A stretch of DNA of 64,000 nucleotides from Ascarosepion bandense (GCA_037127315.1 JBBBDQ010000446.1:1-64000), one strand, 5' to 3'. Positions 53,090-63,949 are shown, counted from the stretch's first letter. Numbers and translations are program-made. Notes: generated from the sequence alone by a model not told the origin.

Positions 53090-53235
53090 AGGAGCAGTGG
53101 ACCATTTTAGGTCCTTACGTTTACAGCACGTAGTATTCTCAAATGGTCACCCATTTAAGTGCTGACCAGGCTCGATGCTGCTTAACTTCGGTGATCGGAT
53201 GGGATATGCTGTATTCAACATGATATAGCCGTAAA
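53090..53235 (-). pseudogene. 5S rRNA-derived unit, copy 1
   Basis: Minus strand from 53234: GTTTACGGCTATATCATGTT, then CCGATCACCGAAGTTAAGCA (A-box region of the 5S internal promoter) and AATGGGTGACCATTTG (C-box region), ending GTGCTGTAAACGTAAGG. Spacing and order match 5S rRNA over its whole length, with many substitutions, and the terminal stem is partly kept. Could be a 5S pseudogene or the head of a 5S-derived SINE. The shared extension GTAAGGACC beyond the gene end in both copies favours a SINE-type or duplicated unit. Confidence 0.8.
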
Positions 53236-53384
53236 CTTGCTGCTAATCTTGTCATCATCATCATCACCATTTATCCCTCACACCCAATGGTGCATAGGGC
53301 AACTTTTGGTTGCTGTAACAAACTGTTTTTTTACGGAGCAGGGTTGTTAGCCCTGCACCCAAACCCCAAACCCCAAACCTGGAG

Positions 53385-53528
53385 GACCGGTGGACCATTC
53401 TTAGTCCTTACGTTTACAGGACGTGGTATTTCCAAATTGTCACCCATTTAAGTACTGACCAGGCTCGATGTTGCTTAACTTCGCTGATCGGAGGGGAAAC
53501 GGTGTATTCAACACGATATAGCCGGAGC
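53385..53528 (-). pseudogene. 5S rRNA-derived unit, copy 2
   Basis: Same layout as copy 1, ~293 bp apart, with AGCGAAGTTAAGCAACATCG and AAATGGGTGACAATTTG. The start (CCGGCTATATCGTG) is damaged. The 150 bp between the units contains CATCATCATCATCACC and CCCAAACCCCAAACC-type repeats. Confidence 0.75.
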
Positions 53529-53743
53529 GGCAATGAATGCCAAACGAATAAATAAGTACGAGTGAAAGCAACAAAAAAACAAAACAAAAAAACAAAAAAC
53601 AGAGCAGACTATTTTTTTAATGAAATGTTCCAGTAGTTTAACTTTTTCTAGGTTGTTGAAAATCTCTTTTTTAAACATGTATTGCATTTTAGAATTCAGA
53701 CCCATAAATTCATACACCATTCTTTTATACACATACATTCACA
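53529..53743. other. unassigned sequence
   Basis: A-rich at 53570-53600. No gene. Confidence 0.4.
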
Positions 53744-54224
53744 TGTAATATAACAATCCCGCCCCACCCGAAGAAAGGCTGATACAAGCCGTGTTGTTTC
53801 CGGTCGGTGAAAAGTAACGGATGTCACTTTGACCCTATTTCCGGCAGATGCGGAAATAACTCAGAGGCAAACAGACAGGTGACTCTGAGAATTACGTAGG
53901 CGTCGCGTGGGCGTCGCGTGATCAAGGCAAAGCCGGAAGAAACAAGTCCCGGTTTTGGAAGATATATAAAGACCGCGAAAGCACGGATTAGCCAGTCAGA
54001 AGAAGTGAGAGCAGAAGTAGCAGCAGAACCACAGAACACGAAGGAAGGCAGTTCACAGCTGCCCCCAATAGCATGCTGCTATTGCGGGGTACGCAACCGT
54101 CAACCCTTAGAAGCGCGCTCTCACTCTCTGTTCACTAGGCTACACGATCCATCGTTCATTAATAAAAATATCACTTGATATATTTTTATATACAGACGTG
54201 TTTGTTGTTTATTGATATACAACA
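53744..54224 (+). mobile_element. candidate solo LTR
   Basis: 481 bp beginning TGTAATATAACAATC and ending ATACAACA, between matching CACA tetramers (53740-53743 and 54225-54228). GC-richer than its surroundings. A TATA-like GATATATAAAGACC at about 53961 and AATAAAA near 54162 sit in the right order for U3-R-U5. No internal gag/pol nearby, so it would be a solo LTR. Orientation follows those signals. Confidence 0.5.
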
Positions 54225-54414
54225 CACAGACGATTCTCTGATTTTATTCAAAAAAGATATTTGTTCCCTCGTTTAAAAAGTGAATATATCATTTCGCTAC
54301 AATTCTGGACAGAAAAGTATTTTGTTTTATCATTCACACACCTACTAACGTTACCGACGCTTAATTCGTTTATATTTGAGATACGCTTGACACGTATTAT
54401 TTTCGTATACATAT
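54225..54414. other. unassigned sequence
   Basis: Nothing recognised. Confidence 0.4.
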
Positions 54415-54962
54415 ACTTCTTCTTTTGCTATGTGCCATGTCCCTTCAGGACGTAGGCGATCATGGCTTTCCACGTTTCCCTATTCCTGGTGGCTCTGAGC
54501 ATGCCTTCTTCTGTTACACCATGCAACCCTCGTTCTACCATCCACCAGCTGAAGCCCATAAATCTAGAATATAAAAGTATAGAATCTAGCATGGGCACAA
54601 AATGAGGGTTCAGTTATATATTAATTATAATATAGATTTGATCCCCCACTTTATATCCACATTATAATTTCTTATAAGCAGTTGGCATATATCTTCTTCT
54701 ATGTGCCCTGTCCCTTCAGGACTTAGGCGATCATGGCTTTCCACGTTTCCCTATCCCTGATGGCTCTTAGCACGCCTTCTCATGTTACACCATGCAACCC
54801 TCGTTCTATCATCCACCAGCTGAAGCCCATAAATCTAGAATATAAAAGTATAGAATCTAGCATGGGCACAAAATGAGGGATCAGTTTATATATTGATTAT
54901 GATATCGATTTTATCCCCGACTTTATATCCACATTATAATTTCTTCTAAACAGTTGCCATAT
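54415..54962. repeat. 272 bp composite tandem: RTE 3' end plus satellite monomer
   Basis: Each unit has RTE 3' sequence (TGTCCCTTCAGGACGTAGGC ...) followed by part of the ~195 bp satellite (AGAATCTAGCATGGGCACAA ...). Two units (54417- and 54691-) precede the longer RTE copy that starts at 54963. Confidence 0.85.
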
Positions 54963-55875
54963 ATCTTCTTCTATGTGCCATGTCCCTTCAGGTCGTAGAC
55001 AATCATGGCTTTCCACGTTTCCCTATACCTGGTGGCTCTGAGCACGCCTTCTCTTGTTACACCATGTAATTCTCGTTCCGTCATCCACCTGATTAGGTCC
55101 TTCAAAGATGTTATCCGTAGCTTTCCCCTGTCTCTTTTCCCCTCTATCTGGCCTGTTGGTATCAGGTTCTCCAAGCCCTCCTTCCTCATTGCATATCCCA
55201 GAAACTTCAGCTGTCTCTTCCTGATGCTCAGTATTAATTTCATTTTTGTTTCCATCATTTCTAAGACCTCATCATTGCACACATGCTCGATCCATGATAT
55301 TCGCAGCATCCTTCTATAGAACCACATTTCAGTTGCTTCAAGTTTTTCCTTCATCTTTGATGATATTGTCCAGCATTCACTGCCATATTGAAGGACAGAC
55401 AACACGTAGCATTCCAGTACTCTCTTCCTTTCTGTTTCTTAATACCTTACTCAACTTCTGGAATGCTTTCCTTCCCCATTCAAAATCGCCTTCGGATCTC
55501 TGTGTCGCACTTTCCACCTTCTCTTATCACACTTCTCAGGTATTTAAATTTTTGTACCTGCTTGATTCTAGTATCCCCGACCTGTATTTGGCATATTGGG
55601 CTGCCCTTTTCACTGATGAAAACGCATACGGTTTTCTTGCAGTTTATTTGTAGTCCTTACTTGTCACTCTCTTCAGTTACCTTCTGTAGGAGGTCTTGTA
55701 GTTTCCTTTCTATGTCTGCTATCAGCACTGTATCATCTGCGTACCTTAGGTTGTTTAAATTGTGGCCCTCGATTACGAATCCAGACATAACCTCTAGGAT
55801 CCTCAAAATATTCATACTTACACTCATAAAAAACATCTTGTGTTTTTTTTTATTACAAGTGGTACACACGCCTAA
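54963..55875 (-). mobile_element. RTE-like LINE, 5'-truncated
   Basis: Best RTE copy in the window, 3' end at about 54965, broken near 55875. Same family as the shorter fragments. Confidence 0.85.
54971..55869 (-). pseudogene. RTE-like LINE reverse transcriptase, C-terminal half, broken
   Basis: 55869-55657 carries GFVIEGHNLNNLRYADDTVL (RT motif C, YADD) followed by IADIERKLQDLLQKVTEESD. A stop, then GLQINCKKTVCVFISEKG and KFKYLRSVIREGG continue in other frames. 55405-54971 is open: LSVLQYGSECWTISSKMKEK, FYRRMLRISWIEHVCNDEV, IRKRQLKFLGYAMRKEGLEN, KRDRGKLRITSLKDLIRWM, and the end WKAMIVYDLKGHGT. These C-terminal blocks are typical of RTE/BovB-type proteins. The N-terminal endonuclease and RT motifs up to B are missing. 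Confidence 0.85.
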
Positions 55876-55889
55876 ACAGATATAATTTT

Positions 55890-56600
55890 ATCCTCTACAT
55901 TTAAAATATTTATTCATTGCTTTGTTACACGTGACATGTATCTGACTAATGAAACCAAACCTGAATCAACATACTTTTTCTGTAGATTTTTAGAAGACTT
56001 AATACTTTTTTAAATCATTCGTTTTAAAAAAATCTCTGAAGAAGCTTTTTTGAAACATCTTAGGTTAAAGATGCTTTTTTTTTACTTGTTCCTTAATTAT
56101 TCTATTCATCTTATCGGATTTCGATATACTCAGCTCATATATCTCTTTCTAAAAGTCGCGCTTTTCCTTAAGATCCATATCAAGAATTTTTTCTTCTATT
56201 GTTACGTTGGTGAATAAAACCCTTTGCTCTTTATAAAAAACAGAACAAAATGTTCGTCAGCACAATTACTTTTCTGACACATATGATCCAATTATGTTCC
56301 AATGTTCTTTAAAGATAACACTGTTCTTTGATAAGGGTTTTTAAGCGTCATAGGATTAGAAGCCCATTTTTCTTGTTTGTAACTGTTCCTAAACTTTGCT
56401 GAATAAAAGAGATGTTTAACTAATTTTAAGCGACATAAAAACTTAAGGAGTTTCTGATAACTCGTACAAAATCTATGCTCGTTGAAACCTGAAATGTTTA
56501 ATAGAAAATGTATTTTTTTATCATAGCCACTACTAATGCATCCTATTAATTTGTTTTTGAAACGCATAACATTCTACGTCTAGGGTAAGTTAACTTGACG
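55890..56600 (-). repeat. dispersed repeat family H, copy 2, with degenerate coding remnant
   Basis: 55890-56140 matches 5990-6225. The minus frame at 56567-56292 (91 codons, including RFCTSYQKLLKFLCRLKLVK and KQEKWASNPM) continues, after breaks, into TIEEKILDMDLKEKRDF and ELSISKSDKMNRIIKEQ. I cannot identify it. The conservation of the last block in the 6.2 kb copy suggests a transposon-encoded protein end. Confidence 0.45.
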
Positions 56601-56789
56601 AAGTCAATCTCTGTTCAGATTGGTTATTAAATTCAGTGATTACCGAATTGACAGGTTATTTTACGAAGGCTAATGCTTTCTGGATGGCTCAAAACAGACA
56701 GGGCTTGAATTTGTGGCGATACCGACCGAGCAAAAGGATGGACCGGATGTATGGTCTCTCACGATAAAAAGGCAATTTTTTTTTTTTTA

Positions 56790-57530
56790 ATCATCTCACC
56801 CCAAGCAAGGCATTCCACTGCCACTATTGCGCATGGGGCTACATAGGGGAAGGTAAAGAGAAGGAATGGTTAGACATAGGGAATGTCAGGAGGAAGGTGA
56901 CAGATGAATAAGGATAGCGAGGATGAGGGTTGGGAAGAGTGCTTGATAGAATAGGAGCAGGTTAGTGTGTTAGGAGGTGTCTATTGACCTTACATTTAAA
57001 CTCCTGGAGATTGTAGCCGTCGGGGAAGCAATCAAAAATAAGGTTCAAACAAATCATCTCAAATTGTCGGTTGTTTATAACCAATTTTCGTTAATCTTCG
57101 TTAATTTCCGTAACATGTTTACATTTTTTGACATTACGATACGTTTCAGAGCAGAGATGGTTATTACGATGAATTCGAAAATTGTGTTATAAGAGTAATC
57201 GTTTGGAAGAGAATTCCACAGTCGGGAAGTGCGAGGAAAGAAACTGTTGTAGTAGAAGTTACGGCTGCATTTTATCGGTTTCACTGTAAAAGGGTGGGAT
57301 CTAGTTGCTAATGTAGTATCTCGTTCAAATTCGTATTTAGGGGGCACTAGTGATCTAAGTTCATCGGAGCAGAAGCCATGAAAGTATTTGTAGAAGAGAC
57401 ACAGGGAAGCCACGTCGCGCCGGTGGGAGAGAGATTGCAGGCGGTCTGCCAAGTCGGTATCTATCACATTACAGACCCTCCTCTGAACCTTATCGAGTAG
57501 CCCGAGGAGAAATGACCAAAAGTCGTCGTT
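56790..57530 (-). mobile_element. Jockey-like LINE, copy 6, interrupted
   Basis: 3' end at T-run 56777-56789. LINE sequence runs to about 57030, is interrupted, and resumes at about 57196. The minus frame 57581-57075 includes LDKVQRRVCNVIDTDLADRL, FYKYFHGFCSDELRSLVPPK and SFFPRTSRLWNSLP. Confidence 0.82.
57031..57195. mobile_element. SINE-body insertion in LINE copy 6
   Basis: GTTCAAACAAATCATCTCAA through GACATTACGATACGTTTCAG is the body/tail of the tRNA-Leu-like SINE (compare 41930-42010 and 59310). Short AATC repeats flank it (57028-57033 region and 57195-57200), a possible short target duplication. Confidence 0.65.
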
Positions 57531-58440
57531 GCGTATCCGGGTTCGCGCAGATGTTCCGGTTGAAAAATAAAAATTAATCAAATGTTAAATTTCCAGTTCG
57601 CGAGTCTATGCGAATTTTATTTATCAGCCAATGGGAAGCCCAGAATCAAATACAAATGTGAATCCCCAAATGACCACCTGCGATTCAAAAAATTGAAATA
57701 AAAAGCCGATACAGAAAGCACCCAGCAGACAGACCGACGGTGACAGGCAAGAGTAATTAATATCTCCCTTGACCAAGTCAATTGGCTACTATGCTCGTCC
57801 CTTCACCTCTCCTTCCTTCTTCCCTGTCTCCTGGCAAAAAAGCCTTTTCCAATGCAATTTCCTAGCAAACATTAGATAGACTAAACTATCGCCCGGTTCA
57901 TACTCCACCCACGTCTATTGAACAGGTGAAGAGGCTCATCCCTTGTTCCCTGTTTAGGATGTGGTTTCCGGCTTTCTCTTTTCCAATCTTTTTACCCTTA
58001 CGTAGCCTCCTGCGCATAAGTGGCGTTATCGCCTTGCTTGGAGTGATATGATTAAAAAAAAAAAACCAAATACAGTACTTACTGTCCTAAGGAGCAACTA
58101 CATCAAAGACATTCCTCATTTACACGCTCCACGTATTCCTAAGCCTTAAATCTCTTTCAGCTTATTATTTGCCATGAACATTTTACCCGACGCTGGACCT
58201 ATATTCAAGTATAACTCTAACTGTAAAAATATTAATTGATATATGTATATATAAAATGATATCTTCAACACAATTTACTTTTCTTGATTTTATAATCATT
58301 TCATGACTTATAGTGGGCTATCTACAACAAGGCCAAATTCCGTTAACCTGCAACAATATACATCTACCCTTCTCTAGAACGGACTCCCACTACAACGGGA
58401 AAAGAATAGATAAGCAACCCGCTATAAATTCAGAGTTTCC
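57531..58440 (-). repeat. inverted, older copy of the 47.0-47.85 kb repeat
   Basis: 57600-57730 matches 47630-47720, 58085-58115 matches 47462-47490, and 58300-58390 matches 47165-47240, all inverted. A LINE 3' end (plus) at 57990-58065 is inserted between them. Confidence 0.65.
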
Positions 58441-59112
58441 CTTCTGTTAGATTGACACACATCCAGAAGAGATGTTAGTTTTTATGCAGTTTATCCCATA
58501 GATGGAAGACGTTAGTTTCTTGCCTTTTACAAAGCTGTTAGTGCAAAGTGAATATACTCATTCAGAATTCGAACACGGCTCGTCATTTCCGTTTTCGACT
58601 CCGACATGCATTACGCTAAAAGAAAATGTTCCGTCGAAGAATGTAAAATGAAGCAAAATATGGAATAGATATTGCATTCAAATTTAAAAACCGGCCCTTA
58701 ATTGAGGAAAAGTGCTGGGATGACATGACTTTAATCCAGGCCAAGGAGTGCAGAATTACGAAATATCACGCTTGAATTCGGTATTGCAAGCGTTATAACA
58801 TATATCGTACTACATTCTAATGATTATACTTGTGGCTAGATACAAACTTTGCAGACATGGCTAATGTTGATAAGAATAACTGATAATAGAGAGATTTTGA
58901 TATTTCATTTTTATTCTTGTGTGTAGAGACAAACCTGACATTTTGCAGCCATTACGAGAGTCGATCAACAGAGCTTAGCTAACAACAGAGAGACGTCAGT
59001 CGCAAAATAAGTCAGCCATCATTGCTTTACCTGCGAATTCATATATTTCTTTCTCTTACTTTATTTTCTCATTCTTTTTTCTGCAGTCAGTAACTGCAGA
59101 ATTCACGCACAG

Positions 59113-59115
<3 letters not shown>
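58441..59115. other. unassigned, with a decayed tRNA-SINE head
   Basis: GAATTCGAACACGGCTCGTC at 58565-58584 resembles the B-box part of the SINE head at 51.25 kb; the rest is not recognisable. No gene. Confidence 0.4.
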
Positions 59116-59150
<35 letters not shown>

Positions 59151-59166
59151 ATGTGTGTGTGTGTAC
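59116..59166. repeat. (AT)n / (TG)n microsatellite
   Basis: Compound dinucleotide tract. Confidence 0.95.
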
Positions 59167-59177
59167 ATCTGTACATG

Positions 59178-59232
59178 TACAAATTTTCTAAACATACTGT
59201 TAAATATAAGAGACAATCAATGTCTATTATGG
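59178..59232 (-). mobile_element. Penelope-like terminal remnant, copy 4
   Basis: AAATTTTCTAAACATACTGT plus TATAAGAGACAATCAATGTC is the last ~55 bp of the pseudo-LTR, ending at the same boundary as the other copies. Confidence 0.7.
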
Positions 59233-59233
59233 C

Positions 59234-60040
59234 TTTATAACCAGTTTCGTTAATCTTCGTTAATTTCCGTAATATAAAACAGAATATCTACTTAAATACG
59301 AGTATCGATCAAAAATAATGTTCAAACAAATCATTTCAAATTGTCCGTTGTTTATAACCAGTTTCGTTCATCTTCGTTAATTTCCGTAATATAAAACAGA
59401 ATATCTACTTAAATACGAGTATCGATCAAAAATAATGTTCAAACAAATCATTTGAAATTGTCGCTTGTTTATAACCAGTTTCGTTAATCTTCGTTAATTT
59501 CCGTAATATAAAACAGAATATCTACTTAAATACGAGTATCGATCAAAAATAATGTTCAAACAAATCATTTCAAAATGTCGGTTGTTTATAACCAGTTTCG
59601 TTAATCTTCGTTAATTTCCGTAATATAAAACAGAATATCTACTTAAATACGAGTATCGATCAAAAATAATCTTCAAACAAATCATTTCAAATTGTCGGTT
59701 GTTTATAACCAGTTTCGTTAATCTTCGTTAATTTCCGTAATATAAAACAGAATATCTACTTAAATACGAGTATCGATCAAAAATAATGTTCAAAGAAAAC
59801 ATTTCAAATTGTCGGTTGTTTATAACCAGTTTCGTTAATCTTCGTTAATTTCCGTAATATAAAACAGAACATCTACTTAAATACGAGTATCGATCAAAAA
59901 TAATGTTCAAACAAATCATTTCAAATTGTCGCTTGTTTATAACCAGTTTCGTTAATCTTCGTTAATTTCCGTAATATAAAACAGAATATCTACTTAAATA
60001 CGAGTATCGATCAAAAATAATCTTCAAACAAATCATTTCA
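59234..60040 (+). repeat. 117 bp satellite, ~6.9 units
   Basis: TTTATAACCAGTTTCGTTAA starts at 59234, 59351, 59468, 59585, 59702, 59819 and 59936, always 117 bp apart. Units differ by a few bases. Sequence is the body of the tRNA-Leu-like SINE, without the tRNA head. Confidence 0.97.
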
Positions 60041-60044
60041 TGTA

Positions 60045-60260
60045 TATTTTTTTCTTTCTTCATTTGTATACGAGTTATTACGCAACCTAAATTTCGACCA
60101 TGTGTCGTTTTCAGACCTGAAGATACGACATGGTAGAAAACTATATCACATAATAACTGGTTTGCAAATGAAGAATATTCAAATGTTCTACAATATTATT
60201 GTATTGAACACTTTTTAATACAAATGTGTACTGTTTTAATTTGTAATTAAACCATATATA
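60045..60260. repeat. family F element, degenerate inverted pair
   Basis: CGACCATGTGTCGT and ACGACATGGTAGAAAA arms face each other at 60096-60135. The core CTGAAGA is present at 60118, but helix III is lost. Confidence 0.5.
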
Positions 60261-61060
60261 TATATATAATTCTCTTTGATTACACAAAATTTCTTTGCTA
60301 AAGAATAGAATTGTCGACATATTATTATTAGACATTCCTTATTGATTACACGCCCTTTTCCTCGCTATTGATATGACACCCTTCAGTAACGGAGATGGCA
60401 TGTTAAGATTTTTCTAAAAACTGACTCTCAGCTCAATCGAACCAAGCATGGCACCCGACTATTGAAAATGGTCACTCTCCCACAAGAATCTTCACATAGT
60501 ATAAACTATGTAGTTCAACACACGGAGAATAACTATACTGAATATAACAACAACCTTGACAATTGCTAAATCACTTAATGAAAGCGCTCGGAAAAAACTA
60601 TGGAAAATTTTAACATTTTTTAAACATACTGCTGGCTTGGTCGGAATGGTCGACTGGAATCGATGAATCAGTTTGGTCCAGTCTGAGAGAAGTCACACAA
60701 AGAAAATAATTTGGATGAAAGAAAAGTATTTGTATACATTTCCTGAACACAATGTATTTAGTACAGTTATTGTTGACTCAAGCATGTCTATATTTCCCAT
60801 GCAATAACTATCGACCCTACACGATTATCGTGACACAATGTTTGTTGATTTAGTTTTTAACAAGATTTCTGGAACAAGGCTTTAAGTCGGACGTTGTTCT
60901 TCAGGGCGGCAAATCATATCTGGGCAAGGGACACGGCGGTGTCGTCGCTCTTCTCTGGTCTACCTCTCTCTTCGGGTTATCACCAGTCTCTGTTGGGACT
61001 GCGTTCTCTCTCTTTGCTGTTCAAAATGTCTATTTAGGGTTTCGCATTTAATGTCGGGGA
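60261..61060. other. unassigned sequence
   Basis: No gene recognised. GC rises towards 60900-61000. Confidence 0.4.
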
Positions 61061-61483
61061 GTGAGGTATAATGTTCTGTGGGTATTCAAGCGTTCCCTCA
61101 AACAACGTATCAGGGTTCTCGCTGCAAATATCCAAGTATGGATGACTCTATCCTCTTTTCTTGGAACTCTACTTGTGTGTTTTCCTCTATTTGGTCACCT
61201 GATCAAATATGTCTCCTTATTTTGTGTAAGTGTCTCTCACCATCACTGCCCGAGTGGCGAGGAATGCTTCTCCGACTTTCTTGAGAATCCAGCTGAATTT
61301 TCTCCTTTTTGGTCATCTAATCAAGCCCATATCCCGCTTGCTCTCACCAACACCACCCGAGGAGCGTGGCCTAGTCAAAACGGCCAAATTTCAGTTATCC
61401 TTAAAAAATTTACTTTTAATGTACACGTGTGTGTGGTCGTTTTCGCACCTGGGATTCATCATTCCACTCATTTCTGGCAATAA
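61061..61483 (+). CDS. unrecognised 140-codon ORF (doubtful)
   Basis: MRYNVLWVFKRSLKQRIRVL at the start, a hydrophobic stretch at about residues 30-58, then HHHCPSGEECFSDFLENPAE. Two overlapping frames are also open, and the DNA shows a weak internal repeat (TTTGGTCACCTGATCAA near 61191, TTGGTCATCTAATCAA near 61308). I see no domain and no neighbouring gene context. It may be a chance frame in a decayed element. Confidence 0.2.
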   Translation: MRYNVLWVFKRSLKQRIRVLAANIQVWMTLSSFLGTLLVCFPLFGHLIKYVSLFCVSVSHHHCPSGEECFSDFLENPAEFSPFWSSNQAHIPLALTNTTRGAWPSQNGQISVILKKFTFNVHVCVVVFAPGIHHSTHFWQ

Positions 61484-61515
61484 ATGACAAAAAAGGGGAC
61501 AATCCCTTGATTTGA

Positions 61516-61782
61516 GATGTTTTATCACATTTTGGCAGAAGAAAAATTTAATTACCTTTATTTTTTATTTTTTTAAAATTATTATTATAGCCGAATTTCA
61601 AGCACAGCAGCTAAAAAAATTTCATCGTATACGCTGAAAATAGTTTCATACTGCTGTACACCACAGATATAAACTGAGGAAAAAATAGAAATCGATTACA
61701 CCCTGTCACTCCAGTGGGTCTAAAACTGACTGTATGGTGAAAGAAAAGAAATAGTTGTTTTAATTAATTTGTAAAAGTGGGT
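61516..61782. repeat. repeat family Q, copy 1
   Basis: GATGTTTTATCACATTTTGG through ATTACACCCTGTCACTCCAG is ~90% like 63430-63690. Confidence 0.85.
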
Positions 61783-61788
61783 GTATAT

Positions 61789-62095
61789 CAGTCAGTTAAG
61801 TGCCATATATGATACACGCTTGAGCGATCATGTCTCGAAAGAGACATGACTGACTGGGCAGAAGATTATCCAGCAGTAGGTTGCCATTGCTTTCTGCGGT
61901 CGATTGGTTACCAGCCAAGGCTATAGAACCCAATCTGTCCGTTTATTTAACCCATAACTGGAAGGAAGAGACGGATTAATACCTTTCACAAGGGTATTTG
62001 CGCGTAAGTGAAAGCAATGAATTCAACTGGAATTTGAACTCGGCTCCTCGATTTCTCGTTCCGAGCCGATATCCACTGCACCATAACGCACATCC
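61789..62095 (-). mobile_element. full-length tRNA-derived SINE, third copy
   Basis: GTATAT flanks it on both sides (61783-61788, 62096-62101). Head, body and hairpin as at 51.0 and 51.9 kb. Confidence 0.88.
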
Positions 62096-62101
62096 GTATA
62101 T

Positions 62102-63425
62102 AGATTAATTAGTTAATTAATTAATGTTTAAATACTCGCAGTTATTTAATAGCAACATATTTTTTCTTGGCTAATATGATCATAGGATGAATTCTGCATA
62201 CAAGCTCCTTAAAAACTTGTTGTACTTGTTTGATATTCTTATCGCCAATTAGTAATTTCCACGTTGACCATGCATTTCATTGCGTCTCTAATTGAACTTC
62301 GGGCCAATGTGAAGAGAATCCCAATTATTTCAGTTGATATCGGTAAATCCTAATTGCGACGCTATAATTCCAGCAATATTGATTTTATGTCAAGAAAAAT
62401 ATGGGTTATTATGACGAAATGAAGCTGATGGAGGTCTAAATACCCTGTCTCTAATAACAAATAATCATATAGCCTAAAACAATCAGATAAATCACTTTCG
62501 ATAACTACTGGTCATTTCTCTACCATTCTGTCGCTAATGGAGACATCAGTCCCTACACTTTACCCCTCAGAGTGTAGCCGTACCAACATCCAGAAAATTT
62601 GTCCTCTGCGAAATGTTTCAAACGTAACATCACCGATGTTTTAATTACGACGATATGGATTGATCGATTGGTTTTCTACGGTTTATCAGCCCTTATCATT
62701 TATTTAAAGCCAGATAATATTTTTAGATCTTTTCATGTTATTTAAAGCAAGTTAATATTTTTAGGTAATTAAAAAATAATAATAGTTTAGAGATGCAATT
62801 ATTACTAATTAACCCATTAATGGGGACAGAAGAGGTGGAGTCAAACTTTCCCAAGATTATTAGCCCTTGAGTGAATATAACGAACCCAATATGAATTGGA
62901 ACTCTGCTCCACGATTAACAATCCAAACCATTATCATCGTTCTGGGTATGATGATAAACTACAACTGGCAGCAATACGTTTGATCGGGAGGTTTTGAGAA
63001 ACATAAAACCAACTCTCAATTGCAGTTGTTCTCTGGTCCACTCTCGCCTAGAATGGAAGCACCTGTTAGGGGTCCGAACTGTAGACAATTGTTAACCCCC
63101 AAACTGGGGTAAAAAAAATTGAAAGTATAAAAAAAATGATATAAAGATAAATTTAAAATCTTTAGGGTAAATAATGAGGAAAGCAGTCTGGGAAATTTTG
63201 ATACTCAGAAGTCGGATTGAAAGGGACAGTGGAAAACAACGCATAAACCACCGAGGAAGCTCGAGCATATGAATGGTGAAACAGGTATTAGTAGAGATTG
63301 AAGCTATAAGGAGGTGGTCCATTTTTATTTGGCCTTGTGTCATACATAACCGAATTCCTACAGCTTATGGATTTATTCGTTGTCATCATCAGAATTTTCA
63401 GAAGGTTTGTTTTTTTTATGGAAGA
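62102..63425. other. unassigned sequence
   Basis: No gene. 62850-62930 (TTGGAACTCTGCTCCACG) may be a decayed SINE head. Small frames near 63100-63500 have no recognisable domain. Confidence 0.4.
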
Positions 63426-63735
63426 ATAGAGATGTTTTATCACATTTCGGCAGAAGAAAAATTTATTTACCCTTATTTTATATATTTTTTAAAGTCTGTC
63501 TGCTCTTAGAAGTTAGTTTCTAATTATCGGCGGAATTTTAAGCACAGCTGCCTAACAAATTTCATCGTACATGCTGAAAGTAGTTTCATACTGCTGTACA
63601 CCACAGACATAAACTGAGGAAAAAATAGAAATCGATTACACCCTGTCACTCCAATGGGTCTAAAACTGACCGTATGATACAAGAAAGGAAATTAAAGCAA
63701 TTGTTTCAATTGATTTGCTCAACAGTGTGTATATA
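63426..63735. repeat. repeat family Q, copy 2
   Basis: Partner of 61516-61782. Has ~40 extra bp near 63495-63525. Confidence 0.85.
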
Positions 63736-63742
63736 AATTCTT

Positions 63743-63745
<3 letters not shown>

Positions 63746-63797
<52 letters not shown>
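63746..63797. repeat. (AT)n microsatellite
   Basis: Pure AT tract. Confidence 0.95.
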
Positions 63798-63798
<1 letters not shown>

Positions 63799-63905
63799 TA
63801 GCCTACTAGCATACTAGCATTATAGCCCGGCGTTGTTCGGGTGTAATAAAAGCTTTAAAACTAATCCATGGTCCTGGAGCTCAGACTCAACCTAAAGAAT
63901 ATTTG
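63797..63905 (-). mobile_element. Helitron 3' end
   Basis: Minus strand: CATGGATTAGTTTTAAAGC, then ACACCCGAACAACGCCGGGC (an intact CCCG/CGGG hairpin), then ATAATGCTAG. The terminal CTAGTA-type unit is repeated three times towards 63797. Only the last ~100 bp of the element is present. Confidence 0.78.
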
Positions 63906-63946
63906 AAATAATAAAATAATTGCGACAATTTACCAATCGCACCTAG

Positions 63947-63949
<3 letters not shown>

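Noticed and set aside
54415..55885. Plus-strand frames of 104-165 codons at 55005-55885 and others over LINE copies (16894-17202, 17570-17869, 31887-32301)
   Set aside because: Antisense to recognisable LINE coding sequence.
61061..61483. Host gene exon
   Set aside because: No domain, no splice context that I could support, competing frames open; listed only as a doubtful ORF.
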